Shown piece by piece: positions 52,399 to 61,844 of a stretch of DNA of 64,000 nt; within the stretch, counting starts at the first letter, position 1, and each line of letters opens with the position of its first letter. The stretch comes from Paracoccus sp. IB05 (lineage in GTDB: Bacteria > Pseudomonadota > Alphaproteobacteria > Rhodobacterales > Rhodobacteraceae): the NCBI RefSeq assembly GCF_016405985.1, contig NZ_JAEFCF010000021.1:24659-88658 (forward strand), read 5' to 3'. Under the pieces are notes generated by a model, which was not told the origin of the DNA, searched no databases, and was given only the letters and a program-made list of their open reading frames with translations. The translations under genes and the position numbers were made by a program.

Positions 52399-53940
52399 AT
52401 GCAGGCACTGGCCCCCACTTTTTCTGACGATCAGGCCGAGGCCTGGGACCGTATTTCCTCCGGGTTGAAATCCCAGGGGGTTGATATCGACAATGGCATA
52501 TTGCTGCCGCCGGGCGAGGGGCTTGCCTCTGTCATGGCGGTGATCGGCAAGGCGGGGTCAGGGAAAACGCTCTTGCTCGCCGAACTCTACAAGGCGCTGA
52601 AAGGCGCCGGGGTCGAGATCGTCTCGGGTGACTGGGAAGGCAAGCGCCGCAAGGAGCGCCGCAGTCTCGCGATCCTTGCGCCGACCAACAAGGCGGCCTC
52701 GGTTCTGCGCCAGCGCGGCGTGCCGGCGACCACCATCCACCGTATTTTGTATACGCCGCTCTATGACCCGCAATATGAGCGGATCGCCGAATGGCTCGCG
52801 GGTCAGGCTGAACGGCCGAAAGTCGAGGGGCTGACCGAGGAGGCGCTGGACCGCGCCCATGCCTTTTATCAGCAGGTCGCGTCGATCCCCGGCGCGCTGG
52901 CGGCGGCAGGGCTGAAAGGGTCTGATTTCATTCAGGGCTGGAAGCGGCGGGAAGATCCGCTGGATATTGGCTTTGTTGATGAGGCCTCGATGCTGGATGA
53001 ACGGCAGTTCAACGATTTGCAGGAGATCTTCCCGCGTCTCGTGCTGTTCGGCGATCCGGCGCAGCTGGCGCCGGTCGGGCAGTCGGGCAAGATGGTGTTC
53101 GAGGGGCTGGAGCCGAAACAGCGGCTGAGCCTGCACCGCATCCACCGTCAGACCCAGGACAATCCGATCCTCGATCTCGCGCATGCGCTGGCGGATGACA
53201 GCATCGGCTTTGACGATTTCGAACGGCTGGTGCGCGAAAAGGCGGGTCAGGATGACCGGGTCATGTGGTCGGAACGGGTCGATGCCGATCTGATGGCGCG
53301 CTCGCCGGTTCTGGTGTGGCGCAATGCAACGCGGGTTAAACTGATCACCGCCTTTCGCCTTGGTCACAACGCCCCCGCCGATGATCTGATGCCCGGCGAG
53401 CCGCTGATCTGCGACGGGCTCGAGCTGCCGCTGAAACACCGCAAAAAACGGGTGGATCTGGAGGCGCGTGGCCTGATCAAAGGCGCGCAGGTGATCTATC
53501 TGGGGCCGGGAAATCGCTCGGGATTTGCGAAACTGCATGTGCTGGGGGCAGAGGATCCGCAGCTCTCGGTCGCCTCGATCATCAAGATCGAACGGCCGGA
53601 AGAGGAGGAACCTTTCATTCCCCATGCCCATACGATGGGGGCGGCGTTCTTGCATGGGGCGGCGGTGACGATCCATAAGGCGCAGGGCTCGCAATGGCCC
53701 GAAGTGCAGGTCTTCGCACCCGATCTTGCGGCGGCAGCCTGGGCGAACCGGACCGAGGCGGGCGTGCCCCTGTGGAAACGCCTGGCCTATGTGGCGATCA
53801 CGCGGGCTGAAACGCGGTTGCACTGGGTGGTCAGGAACCGGCTCGCGCGGCCAAAACAACTGTTGGGAATCTCCGACCTGCGGGCGGCGCCAAAACTGGA
53901 GCTGAAATCCGAAGATGACCGGGCCGACGCGGGCGCATGA
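52399..53940 (+). CDS. RecD-like ATP-dependent DNA helicase
   Basis: The 513-residue SF1 helicase has Walker A GKAGSGKT at 50-57, motif Ia LAPTNKAASVLRQRG, DEAS box FVDEASMLDERQ, motif III LFGDPAQLAPVGQSG, LHRIHRQTQDNPIL, the UvrD_C_2 motif AVTIHKAQGSQWPEV and motif VI YVAITRAETRLHW. It resembles stand-alone RecD2/Dda-type helicases; RecBC are not adjacent. A family B palindrome pair begins ten bases after the stop. Confidence 0.9.
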   Translation: MQALAPTFSDDQAEAWDRISSGLKSQGVDIDNGILLPPGEGLASVMAVIGKAGSGKTLLLAELYKALKGAGVEIVSGDWEGKRRKERRSLAILAPTNKAASVLRQRGVPATTIHRILYTPLYDPQYERIAEWLAGQAERPKVEGLTEEALDRAHAFYQQVASIPGALAAAGLKGSDFIQGWKRREDPLDIGFVDEASMLDERQFNDLQEIFPRLVLFGDPAQLAPVGQSGKMVFEGLEPKQRLSLHRIHRQTQDNPILDLAHALADDSIGFDDFERLVREKAGQDDRVMWSERVDADLMARSPVLVWRNATRVKLITAFRLGHNAPADDLMPGEPLICDGLELPLKHRKKRVDLEARGLIKGAQVIYLGPGNRSGFAKLHVLGAEDPQLSVASIIKIERPEEEEPFIPHAHTMGAAFLHGAAVTIHKAQGSQWPEVQVFAPDLAAAAWANRTEAGVPLWKRLAYVAITRAETRLHWVVRNRLARPKQLLGISDLRAAPKLELKSEDDRADAGA

Positions 53941-53950
53941 AGCGGGCCGC

Positions 53951-53995
53951 CCGGAGTTTTTGAAAAACTCCGGCACGATTTCTTGCAAGAAATCG
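53951..53995. repeat. Family B palindrome pair (copy 2)
   Basis: The first palindrome is CCGGAGTTTTT / AAAAACTCCGG around a single G (53951-53973). The second is the perfect 20-bp palindrome with arms CGATTTCTTG / CAAGAAATCG (53976-53995). Compared with 2119-2166 the CCGGAGTTTT unit is conserved, the second unit shares TTTCT...AGAAA, and the order is reversed, as if the whole pair were inverted. Confidence 0.85.
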
Positions 53996-54069
53996 TTTCG
54001 CGGTCGCGGGGGGATTTCCCTTTGATCAGGGCGGCGCTAGGCTGCGGCGAAAGAAGAGAGGGCACTCCC

Positions 54070-54306
54070 ATGTCACTGGTTTTCGTTCAGATACGCTGCA
54101 CTCCGGGCCGCACTTACGAGGTCGCAGATGCGATCTGGGACCGGGAAGTCGTCAGCGAGCTCTATTCGACCAGCGGTGATTTCGACATTATCGCCAAGGT
54201 CTATATCCCCGAGGGCGAGGATACCGGCCATTACCTGTCGTCAAAGCTTTTCGACATAGCCGGCATCCAGCGCACCCTCACAACCATGACCTTTCGCGCG
54301 TTCTAG
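54070..54306 (+). CDS. Lrp/AsnC ligand-binding (RAM) domain protein
   Basis: The 78-residue protein consists only of a RAM effector domain (FVQIRCTPGRTYEVADAIWD, STSGDFDIIAKVYI, GIQRTLTTMTF) without the helix-turn-helix of full AsnC regulators. Stand-alone RAM proteins oligomerise and may sense amino acids. Its 3' end overlaps the convergent dehydrogenase gene by four bases. Confidence 0.88.
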   Translation: MSLVFVQIRCTPGRTYEVADAIWDREVVSELYSTSGDFDIIAKVYIPEGEDTGHYLSSKLFDIAGIQRTLTTMTFRAF

Positions 54307-56498
54307 CGCGCCAGCAACTGCCGGGCGGCCAGGATGATACTGTCTCGCGACGGCAGAGTTGCGGCATAGGCCGGTCCGGTCGGGATGAAACTGTCTTCCG
54401 CCGTATGCCGTGCAAGGCGCGCGATGCCCGCCTCGGCGAGATGCGCCATAAGTGCCTCGGCCAGCCCGCCTGAGCGGCGGGTTTCATCGACCACCAGCAC
54501 ATGATCGCAGCCCTGCACTGCCCGGATCAGCGACTCTGCCGGCAGCGGCGAGATCCAGCGCAGGTCGATGATCCTGATCCCGATCCCGAGCGCCTCCAGC
54601 GCCGGCCGCGCCTGTTCCGACAGATAGCGGCCATTTCCATAGGTCACAATCGCCAGATCCTTACCATCTCCCGCCTGGCCGATCTCGCCCAGAGCGATTC
54701 GCTCGCCCAGGGCGGGGTAGTGCCGCAGCCAGCCACCATCCTTCGCCGCACAGAGGTCGCGTATCGGGTAAAGCGCGATGGGTTCCAGGAAAACGACCAC
54801 CCGCTGTTCTTCCCGCGCAAGGCGGTGGCATTCACGCAGCATCCTGACCGCCTCCGCCCCATCCGAGGGCACCGCAAGGATCAGCCCCGGAATATCGCGC
54901 AGCACCGCAAAGCTGTTATCATTGTGGAAATGACCGCCGAACCCTTTCTGATAGCCCAGGCCCGCGATCCTGAGGACCATCGGATTGCTGAACTGCCCCG
55001 TCGAGAAGAACGGCAAAGTCGCAGCCTCGCCCCGGATCTGGTCTTCGGCATTGTGCAGATAGGCGAGGAACTGGATCTCCGGCATCGGGACAAAGCCATT
55101 TTGCGCCATGCCGATTGCGAGGCCGAGAATGGATTGCTCATCGAGCAGCGTGTCGATCACCCGGTCCGGCCCGAACCGGGACCGGAGTTTTTGCGTCACA
55201 CCGTAGACGCCGCCCTTGCGCCCCACGTCTTCGCCCATCAGCACCGTTTCTCCATGTTCCAGCATCAGGTCCGAAAGCGCCCAGCCGATCAGACGCGACA
55301 TGATCTGGGGCTCTTCCATCGCTTGCAGATCGCTGCCGAACATGGCTGCCCGGGCAGCGGCTGGCGGCGCAGTGACCGACCGGCAGTTGCGCAGGGGCGG
55401 GATCACCGATTCCATGACATCGGCGGCGGTTGAGAGATGTGGACGGGTGATCACCTTCTGCGCCATTGCCGTGACCTCCGCCGCGACAGAGGTGTAGATA
55501 TCCAACAATTCCACCAATGTTGCCGCCCCGGATTCCACCAGCAACCGCACAGAATGCAACAATGGGTCATTCGCCTCCTCGGCCTCGACCTCGGCTTTCG
55601 GCAGATAGGTCGTCGGCATATCCGCCCCGGCATGGCCATAAAGGCGCAGCATCGAGATATGCAGGAAGGCGGGTTTGCGACGGCTCCGGACGAAAGCGGC
55701 GGCGGCCTGGCTGGTCGCGAATGTCTCAAAGATGTCCAGCCCGTTGCAGGCGAAATATTTCAGCCCCGGTCGCTGGGTGAAATTCGCCGCGATCCAGCCC
55801 TTCGGTGTAGGGGTGGAAATCCCGATCCCGTTATCCTCGCAACAAAAAAGCAGCGGCAGCGGCAGCGACTGATACGCCGTCCAGGCGGCTGCATTGAAGG
55901 CCCCCTGCGCGGTGGAATGGTTTACCGAGGCATCGCCGAAACTGCAAAAGACCAGCCCGTCATCGGGGAGGATCGCATGTTCCGGCCGGTGCCGTTTCGC
56001 CGCCCCGATCGACCAGGCCGCCCCCACCGCCTTTGGCAGATGGCTTGCGATGGTCGAGGTCTGCGGCGGGATGAAAAGCGCGCGCGAGCCCAGCACCTTA
56101 TGCCGGCCACCCGAGATCGGATCCTCGGAAGAGCAGGCGAAGGACAAGAGCATGTCATGCATCATCTGGCCGGGGGGATAGGCCTCGGGCAGTTGACTGG
56201 CACGCTGGATCTGGAAGCCCGCATCGCGGTAATGCAGGAAGGCCATATCCGTGACGCGCAACGCTGCCGCGACCGCCGCCATACCCTCATGGCCCGACGA
56301 GCCAATCGTGTAGAACCCGGTCCCTGCGGCCTGCATCGCGCGCGCCTCGCGGTCAAGCGCGCGGCTCAGGCAGGCAGAGCGGTAGATCGACAGCGCCAGA
56401 TCCCGGTCAAGCGGGCCCCGGGGCGCAGGGCCGGGCGGCAGATCGCCGCTTGCCACCCGCCGCAGGAAATTCTCGTGCACGATGACCGAACGGCCCAT
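54303..56498 (-). CDS. Fused 2-oxoacid dehydrogenase E1 alpha/beta
   Basis: The 731-residue protein joins both E1 subunits of a thiamine-dependent 2-oxoacid dehydrogenase. The alpha half (to about residue 370) has the thiamine pyrophosphate region FGDASVNHSTAQGAFN...CCEDNGIGIS, where the usual GDG is GDA. The beta half shows LMGEDVGRKGGVYGVTQKLR and the VVDETRRSGGLAEALMAHL end. No E2 or E3 gene is adjacent. A decayed LysR gene faces it. Confidence 0.88.
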   Translation of the reverse strand: MGRSVIVHENFLRRVASGDLPPGPAPRGPLDRDLALSIYRSACLSRALDREARAMQAAGTGFYTIGSSGHEGMAAVAAALRVTDMAFLHYRDAGFQIQRASQLPEAYPPGQMMHDMLLSFACSSEDPISGGRHKVLGSRALFIPPQTSTIASHLPKAVGAAWSIGAAKRHRPEHAILPDDGLVFCSFGDASVNHSTAQGAFNAAAWTAYQSLPLPLLFCCEDNGIGISTPTPKGWIAANFTQRPGLKYFACNGLDIFETFATSQAAAAFVRSRRKPAFLHISMLRLYGHAGADMPTTYLPKAEVEAEEANDPLLHSVRLLVESGAATLVELLDIYTSVAAEVTAMAQKVITRPHLSTAADVMESVIPPLRNCRSVTAPPAAARAAMFGSDLQAMEEPQIMSRLIGWALSDLMLEHGETVLMGEDVGRKGGVYGVTQKLRSRFGPDRVIDTLLDEQSILGLAIGMAQNGFVPMPEIQFLAYLHNAEDQIRGEAATLPFFSTGQFSNPMVLRIAGLGYQKGFGGHFHNDNSFAVLRDIPGLILAVPSDGAEAVRMLRECHRLAREEQRVVVFLEPIALYPIRDLCAAKDGGWLRHYPALGERIALGEIGQAGDGKDLAIVTYGNGRYLSEQARPALEALGIGIRIIDLRWISPLPAESLIRAVQGCDHVLVVDETRRSGGLAEALMAHLAEAGIARLARHTAEDSFIPTGPAYAATLPSRDSIILAARQLLAR

Positions 56499-56573
56499 GA
56501 TCGCCTCCTGCTACCTCTGGTCTTTCATCCGGGATTCCCCCGCGTTATGCCATAAAGGATTGCTCACAACATC

Positions 56574-57144
56574 ATGCGGGTTCGGAAGCGCGGGGTCTTG
56601 CCCTCGCTCCCGCTGCACGCCACCTTTGAGGCGGCGGCACGAATGGTATCCGTCACCGGGGCCGCAGTCGCGCATCGCGATGTTTCGATCAGTATTCTCA
56701 GCCGGCTCGTGCCGTTTGATTTTCGCCAGGACCTGGCTGATGCTGCACTTTTTTCCGGCCAGCCAGACCGGGGCGGCGCCGGTATTCTGTACCCGATGAG
56801 ACCGCGCGTGCATGCACCCAGGCAGATACCCGGCTATCACTTAGAAAAAGCGGGAGATACCTATATGCGCCGCTTTCGCACCTGGCCATCCCTCCTGACG
56901 CCAGGGAGGATGGGCTGCGCGCAGGGCGTCGATCACAGAGGCAGCCAGGGGATGCTTTTTCGACCGGCTCGCGACCCTGGCAGAGGTGGCGGTGGCCGGT
57001 TAAGGCGCGGCGCCCGACCTTACGATCAGGAGCGCCGGGGCCTGGCACCTCGCCTGGCCGGCGGCCCGGCCCGATTATCCGCCGCTGATGCGGTTTCGGG
57101 CCTGGCTGACCGCCGAAATCATGGCGGCGGTCACAGATCCTTAA
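56574..57144 (+). pseudogene. Decayed LysR-type regulator (GcvA-like)
   Basis: Pieces of a LysR regulator appear in more than one frame. RGVLPSLPLHATFEAAARMV matches the GcvA-type N-terminus. After a deletion comes LSRLVPFDFRQDLADAALFS then GQPDRGGAG, from the effector domain. The C-terminal part AGAWHLAWPAARPDYPPLMR with FRAWLTAEIMAAVTDP lies in another frame behind an in-frame stop (near 57002). The helix-turn-helix core is missing. It is divergent from the E1 gene, so it was probably its regulator; its end overlaps the convergent oxidoreductase. Confidence 0.75.
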
Positions 57145-59167
57145 CCAGCCTGAGCGCGTCATAAATCGCCGCATGGGTGTTGCGCGCGGCCACCGCATCG
57201 CCGATCCGGAACAGCCGGAAGGCGCCTTCCGGGTTCGGCCGCAGCCCCTGAAACCCTCCGGTCGAGAGCGCCTCGTAATCCACCTCGCCCAGGTTCGAGG
57301 ACAGCGGTTTCAGCGTGAAATAGAGATCGTCAAGCGGCCTCGTGCCATGGTTCACAACCACCTGATCCACCAGGCGTTCGCGCCGGAAGTCGCCGTAATC
57401 ACTGCCTAGAACGGCGCGCAGCCGGTTGCCTTCGCGCGTGACCGACATCAGGCGCCAGGTCACGGTAAAGGTCGTGTCACGCTTTTGCAGATTGCGCATA
57501 TAGGGCACGAGATTCATCGCCATCACCTCGGGCGAGAAGCTGCGATCCGGCGTCACGATCTCGACGCTTGCCCCGGTGGCCGAGATCAGATCGGCGGCCT
57601 GCAGCGCCGCATGATCGCCCGCATCGTCATAGATCAGCGCGCTCGCCCCCGGCTTCACATCGCCCGCGAGAATATCCCAGGCCGAGACGACCAGGTCATT
57701 GCCGGCCTCCAGCACTTCGGTATGGGGCAGGCCGCCGGTGGCGATGATCACCTCCTCGGGCCGGGTCTCCAGCACCGTTTCCGGATCGGCAAAAGTGTTA
57801 AAGCGGAACGTCACCCCCTGGGCCGCGCATTGCGCCATGCGCCAGTCGATGATCGAGATCATCTCGCGCCGCCGCGCATCCTGGGCCGTCAGGCGGATCT
57901 GGCCACCGGCCTGGTCGGCGGCCTCAAGCACGGTGACGGCATGACCGCGGGCAGCGGCCACCCGCGCGGCCTCCATCCCGCCGGGGCCGGCACCGATGAT
58001 CGTCACCCGTTTCGCCGCAGGGGCGGGGGGGATGTCATGCGGCATCGTTTCTTCGCGGCCCGAGGCGGCATTGTGCAGGCAGAACGCCATGCCGCCCTGA
58101 TAGATGCGATCAAGGCAGTAATTCGCGCCGACACAGGGGCGGATATCGTCCTCGCGCCCTTCGCGCAGCTTCCTGACCAGATGCGGGTCGGCGAGATGCG
58201 CGCGGGTCATGCCGACCATATCCAGCTTTCCAGAGGCAATCGCATGGCGGGCGGTCGGAATGTCGGGGATGCGGGCGGCGTGGAAGGTCGGAAACCCGGT
58301 CGCGGCCCGGATCTCGCCCGCGAAATCAAGATGCGGGGCCGAGGGCATGCCCTGGACCGGGATCAGATCGGTAAGGCCCGGATCGGTGTCGATATGGCCC
58401 TTTACCACATTCAGGAAATCGACCAGCCCGCTGTCGCGCAGACGCCGCGAGACCTCCAGCCCCTCATCAGGACCCATGCCGCCCTTCAGATCCTGGTCGC
58501 CGGTATAGCGCAGCCCGACGATAAAATCCGGCCCGCAGCGGTCGCGAATGGCGCGCAGCACGTCAAAGGTGAAGCGCAGCCGGTTGTCGAGACCGCCGCC
58601 ATAAGGCGCGTCGAGATCATTTGTCAGGGGCGACCAGAATTGTTCCAGAAGATGGCCGTAAGCTTCCAGCTCGATCCCGTCGACGCCTGCCGCCTTCATC
58701 CGCTCGGCCGCATCAGCGAAATCGCGGATCACGCGGGCGATGTCCCAGTCTTCCATGCGTTTGGGGAAGGCGCGATGCGCCGCCTCGCGCTCATGCGAGG
58801 GGGCCAAAACCGGCAGCCAGTCGCCCTTGTCCCAGCGGGTGCGACGCCCCAGATGCGTCAGCTGGATCATCACCGCCGCGCCATGGTCGTGACATTCATC
58901 GACCATCTGCTTCATCCAGCCGACCACCTCATCTTTCCAGGCGAGGATATTGTTGAACACCGGCGGGCTGTCGCGCGCGACACTGGCCGAACCTGCCGTC
59001 ATCGTCAGCGCAACCCCGGCTTTGGCGCGTTCGACATGATAGGCGCGGTAGCGGCCTTTCGGCATCCCGTCCTCGGGATAGGCCGGTTCATGGCTGGTGA
59101 TCATGATCCGGTTTCTCAGAGTCAGATGTTTCAGCTGAAAGGACTGGAGGAGGGGATCATTCGACAT
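57131..59167 (-). CDS. Old yellow enzyme-type NADH:flavin oxidoreductase (FMN/Fe-S/FAD)
   Basis: The 678-residue protein has the layout of 2,4-dienoyl-CoA reductase and trimethylamine dehydrogenase: an FMN TIM barrel, a Cys cluster and a C-terminal dinucleotide-binding domain (VTIIGAGPGGMEAARVAAAR). The cluster reads CVGANYCLDRIYQGGMAFC, with Ala where the usual second Cys lies. This recalls enzymes annotated as N-methylproline or related amine demethylases, but that is a guess. The start is set at MSNDPLLQSFQLKHL. It is divergent from a TetR gene. Confidence 0.88.
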   Translation of the reverse strand: MSNDPLLQSFQLKHLTLRNRIMITSHEPAYPEDGMPKGRYRAYHVERAKAGVALTMTAGSASVARDSPPVFNNILAWKDEVVGWMKQMVDECHDHGAAVMIQLTHLGRRTRWDKGDWLPVLAPSHEREAAHRAFPKRMEDWDIARVIRDFADAAERMKAAGVDGIELEAYGHLLEQFWSPLTNDLDAPYGGGLDNRLRFTFDVLRAIRDRCGPDFIVGLRYTGDQDLKGGMGPDEGLEVSRRLRDSGLVDFLNVVKGHIDTDPGLTDLIPVQGMPSAPHLDFAGEIRAATGFPTFHAARIPDIPTARHAIASGKLDMVGMTRAHLADPHLVRKLREGREDDIRPCVGANYCLDRIYQGGMAFCLHNAASGREETMPHDIPPAPAAKRVTIIGAGPGGMEAARVAAARGHAVTVLEAADQAGGQIRLTAQDARRREMISIIDWRMAQCAAQGVTFRFNTFADPETVLETRPEEVIIATGGLPHTEVLEAGNDLVVSAWDILAGDVKPGASALIYDDAGDHAALQAADLISATGASVEIVTPDRSFSPEVMAMNLVPYMRNLQKRDTTFTVTWRLMSVTREGNRLRAVLGSDYGDFRRERLVDQVVVNHGTRPLDDLYFTLKPLSSNLGEVDYEALSTGGFQGLRPNPEGAFRLFRIGDAVAARNTHAAIYDALRLVKDL

Positions 59168-59211
59168 ATCGGGCAAACCTGCTGGACCTGTTTGGCGGCA
59201 AGGATGAAAGG

Positions 59212-59252
59212 AATGTTCACACGTGTCAAGTTTAAGGTCATGACTGAACATT
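59212..59252. promoter_or_regulatory. Inverted repeat in the divergent oxidoreductase-TetR spacer
   Basis: AATGTTCA (59212-59219) and TGAACATT (59245-59252) form a perfect 8-bp inverted repeat with a 25-base centre that itself holds the palindrome ACACGTGT. The position between the two divergent starts suits an operator used by the TetR protein to control both genes. Confidence 0.55.
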
Positions 59253-59290
59253 GCGTTGCGCCAAGGGGACGCAACGGCTAGGCTCTGGCC

Positions 59291-59929
59291 ATGGAAACAG
59301 GCGATATTCCCGAAACCGGCTGGCGCGGCTCGCCGGAAATCTGGCTCGAAGCGGCCTATGCGGCGCTGATCGAGGGCGGCATTGATCAGGTCAGGATCCT
59401 GCCGCTGGCGGCGCAGCTGGGCCTCGCGCGGACCAGTTTTTACTGGCATTTCAAAGATCGCCAGGCGCTGCTGACCGCGCTGGCAAAGCGCTGGGAGGCG
59501 CGCACCACCGTCCCGTTGCTGGCGGCCTGTGATGCTTACGCGGCGTCGGAGGCCGAGGCGCATCTGAATGTGATCTCGCTTTTTCTTGACCGCGCGGTGT
59601 TTGATGACCGGCTGGAATTCGCGGTGCGGGGCTGGGGGTTGCAGGATCCCGATATCGCCGGGCGCATCCGCGAGGCCGATCAGCACCGCCTCGACGCGCT
59701 TTGCGCCATGCTGATCCGCTGGGGCCACGCGCCCCATGAGGCAGATGTGCGCGCCCGTGCCATCTATCTGACGCAGATCGGGTATATCTCGATGCAGGTC
59801 AGCGAAAGCCTTGCCGACAGGATGCGGCGCATCCCCGATTATGTCGCGATCTTTTCCGGCGGTCCGCGCCCCGATCCGCAGGAACTGGCGCGGTTTCACG
59901 CCCGCCACCGCTTTTCGCCGCCCGGCTGA
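59291..59929 (+). CDS. TetR/AcrR family transcriptional regulator
   Basis: The 212-residue protein has a TetR DNA-binding domain (LEAAYAALIEGGIDQVRILP, LAAQLGLARTSFYWHFKDRQ, ALLTALAKRWE) and a helical ligand domain. It is divergent from the old yellow enzyme-type gene and shares a 123-base spacer with a candidate operator, so local control of that oxidoreductase is the simplest reading. Confidence 0.88.
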   Translation: METGDIPETGWRGSPEIWLEAAYAALIEGGIDQVRILPLAAQLGLARTSFYWHFKDRQALLTALAKRWEARTTVPLLAACDAYAASEAEAHLNVISLFLDRAVFDDRLEFAVRGWGLQDPDIAGRIREADQHRLDALCAMLIRWGHAPHEADVRARAIYLTQIGYISMQVSESLADRMRRIPDYVAIFSGGPRPDPQELARFHARHRFSPPG

Positions 59930-59967
59930 GGCTTGCCCGCGTGCCCCGACCGGGGCAGAAGACACCC

Positions 59968-60753
59968 ATGGACACGCTTTTCTTCATCGCTTCGAAACTC
60001 ATCTGGGGTCTGATCGGCCCGGAGAGCTGGCTTTTCATCGGTCTTACACTTGCCGCGCTCGGCCTTCTCCTCGGCCGGCGCCGCCTGGCGGGCTGGTCGC
60101 TGGGCCTGACGCTGGGTTTTGCCCTGAGCGTTGCGATTCTGCCGGTCGGCGATATGGCGATGCGGCCGCTGGAGGAGCGCTACCCGATCCCGGACCTGCC
60201 GCCGGAGGTCACCGGAATTATCGTACTCGGCGGTGCCGAGGACGGGATCTGGACCGTCCAGGGGCCGCAGGTGCGCTTTAACGAGGCCGCCGAACGGTTC
60301 ACCGAAGGGCTGCGACTTGCGAAACTTTACCCCGGGGCAAAGCTGCTCTTCTCGGGCGGGATCGGCGCGATCGGCAATATCGAGGCGATCCGGGTGCCGC
60401 CGGAACAGACCACCGCGGGCGTCTTCTTCCTGGAACAGGGCATTCCGCCCGCGCAGATGGTGATCGAATCCGCCTCACGCAATACGGCGGAAAACGCGCG
60501 CCTCAGCTATGAGATGATGCAGCCGCAACCCGGCGAGACCTGGATCCTCGTGACCTCGGCCTTCCATATGGAGCGTTCGATCCGCACTTTCCGCGCCGCC
60601 GGATGGACGGAACTCCTGCCCTGGCCGGTGGATTTCCGGGCGCGGCCCTTCCGCTGGGGTGTCGGCTGGAACTTCGCCTATAACCTGCGGCAGCTGAATG
60701 TCGCGGCAAAGGAATATGTCGGGCTGCTGGCCTATAGCCTGACCGGACGCTGA
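59968..60753 (+). CDS. YdcF family protein (DUF218)
   Basis: The 261-residue protein has two N-terminal membrane segments (SWLFIGLTLAALGLLLGRRR and GWSLGLTLGFALSVAILPVG) and a DUF218 domain: GIIVLGGAEDG, LLFSGGIGAIGN, SASRNTAENARLSYEMM and VTSAFHMERSIRTFRAAGW. This layout matches ElyC/YdcF envelope proteins linked to peptidoglycan or undecaprenyl carriers; the exact role is unknown. Confidence 0.88.
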   Translation: MDTLFFIASKLIWGLIGPESWLFIGLTLAALGLLLGRRRLAGWSLGLTLGFALSVAILPVGDMAMRPLEERYPIPDLPPEVTGIIVLGGAEDGIWTVQGPQVRFNEAAERFTEGLRLAKLYPGAKLLFSGGIGAIGNIEAIRVPPEQTTAGVFFLEQGIPPAQMVIESASRNTAENARLSYEMMQPQPGETWILVTSAFHMERSIRTFRAAGWTELLPWPVDFRARPFRWGVGWNFAYNLRQLNVAAKEYVGLLAYSLTGR

Positions 60754-60772
60754 GGGCGGGGCCGCTGAAGGC

Positions 60773-61834
60773 CTAGAGCCAGCTTCCCCGACCGCTGCCA
60801 ACCGCATCCCTGACCGAGGCATAGCCCTCGCGCGCGAGGATCGCGTCAAGCCCGCTCGCGATCCGGCCGATCAGCGAGATCCCTTCATAGACCATCGCCG
60901 TATAGACCTGCACTGCCGTGGCACCGGCGCGGATCTTTTCCCAGGCCTGTTCGGCCGAGCCGACACCGCCGACCCCGACCAGCGGGATCCGGCCCTCGGT
61001 CAGCTGCGACAGCTGCGCCAGAACCCGGGTAGAGCGTTCAAACAAAGGCGCGCCCGAGAGCCCGCCGGTCTCGCTCTTATGGGAGCTTACAAGCCCTTCA
61101 CGCGACAGCGTGGTATTGGTCGCGATGATCCCCGACAGGCCCGAGCTCACCGCCACTTCGGCAATCGCGGCGAGGTCTTCGCCGGTCAGATCGGGGGCGA
61201 TTTTCAGGAAGACCGGAATCGGGCGGGGCAGGGCGGCGCGGGTCTCCATCACCCCCGCAAGCAGCGCGCGCAGCGCCGCCGGCCCTTGCAGATCGCGCAG
61301 CTTTTCGGTGTTGGGCGACGAGACATTGACGGTGGCGAAATCGACGAAAGGCCCGCAGGTTGCCAGGACTTTCGCGAAATCCTGCGCGCGATCGGCGGAA
61401 TCCTTATTGGCACCAAGGTTCAGCCCCACCGGCACCGGCCCGGGGCGGCGCGCCTGCAACCGGGCGGCAATCGCTTCCATCCCCTCATTGTTGAACCCGA
61501 AACGGTTGATCGCGGCACGGTCTTCGGTCAGGCGAAAGAGGCGCGGCTGCGGATTGCCCATCTGCGGGCGCGGCGTCGCGGCGCCGACCTCGACAAAGCC
61601 GAACCCCGCCCGCGACAGAGCCGCAATCGCCACCGCGTTCTTGTCATAGCCCGCCGCGAGGCCAATCGGATTTGGCAGCATAAGCCCCGCCAGATCGGTC
61701 GGGAGCCGCGCTGAGGTCACCAGCCCCGGCAAAGGGGCCAGCCCGGCGCGCAGCGCGGAAAGCGACAGCCCATGGGCGCGTTCGGGATCGAACCGGTGCA
61801 AAAGACAAAGGCCGGCGCGTTCGATCAGGCTCAT
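60773..61834 (-). CDS. pyrD: Dihydroorotate dehydrogenase (quinone)
   Basis: PyrD class 2 oxidises dihydroorotate to orotate in pyrimidine synthesis, feeding electrons to quinone at the membrane. The 353-residue FMN barrel shows [55 protein letters not shown] with the catalytic Ser region, [11 protein letters not shown] and [20 protein letters not shown]. The amphipathic N-terminal helices are present. The DUF952 gene lies ten bases past the start codon, upstream on the same strand. Confidence 0.95.
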   Translation of the reverse strand: MSLIERAGLCLLHRFDPERAHGLSLSALRAGLAPLPGLVTSARLPTDLAGLMLPNPIGLAAGYDKNAVAIAALSRAGFGFVEVGAATPRPQMGNPQPRLFRLTEDRAAINRFGFNNEGMEAIAARLQARRPGPVPVGLNLGANKDSADRAQDFAKVLATCGPFVDFATVNVSSPNTEKLRDLQGPAALRALLAGVMETRAALPRPIPVFLKIAPDLTGEDLAAIAEVAVSSGLSGIIATNTTLSREGLVSSHKSETGGLSGAPLFERSTRVLAQLSQLTEGRIPLVGVGGVGSAEQAWEKIRAGATAVQVYTAMVYEGISLIGRIASGLDAILAREGYASVRDAVGSGRGSWL

Positions 61835-61844
61835 GGTGTTTTCC

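Noticed and set aside
55437..56555. 372-residue plus-strand frame opposite the E1 fusion gene
   Set aside because: Antisense shadow with no recognisable domain.
57485..59281. 598-residue plus-strand frame over the old yellow enzyme-type gene
   Set aside because: His/Arg/Gly-rich mirror of a well-supported enzyme on the other strand.
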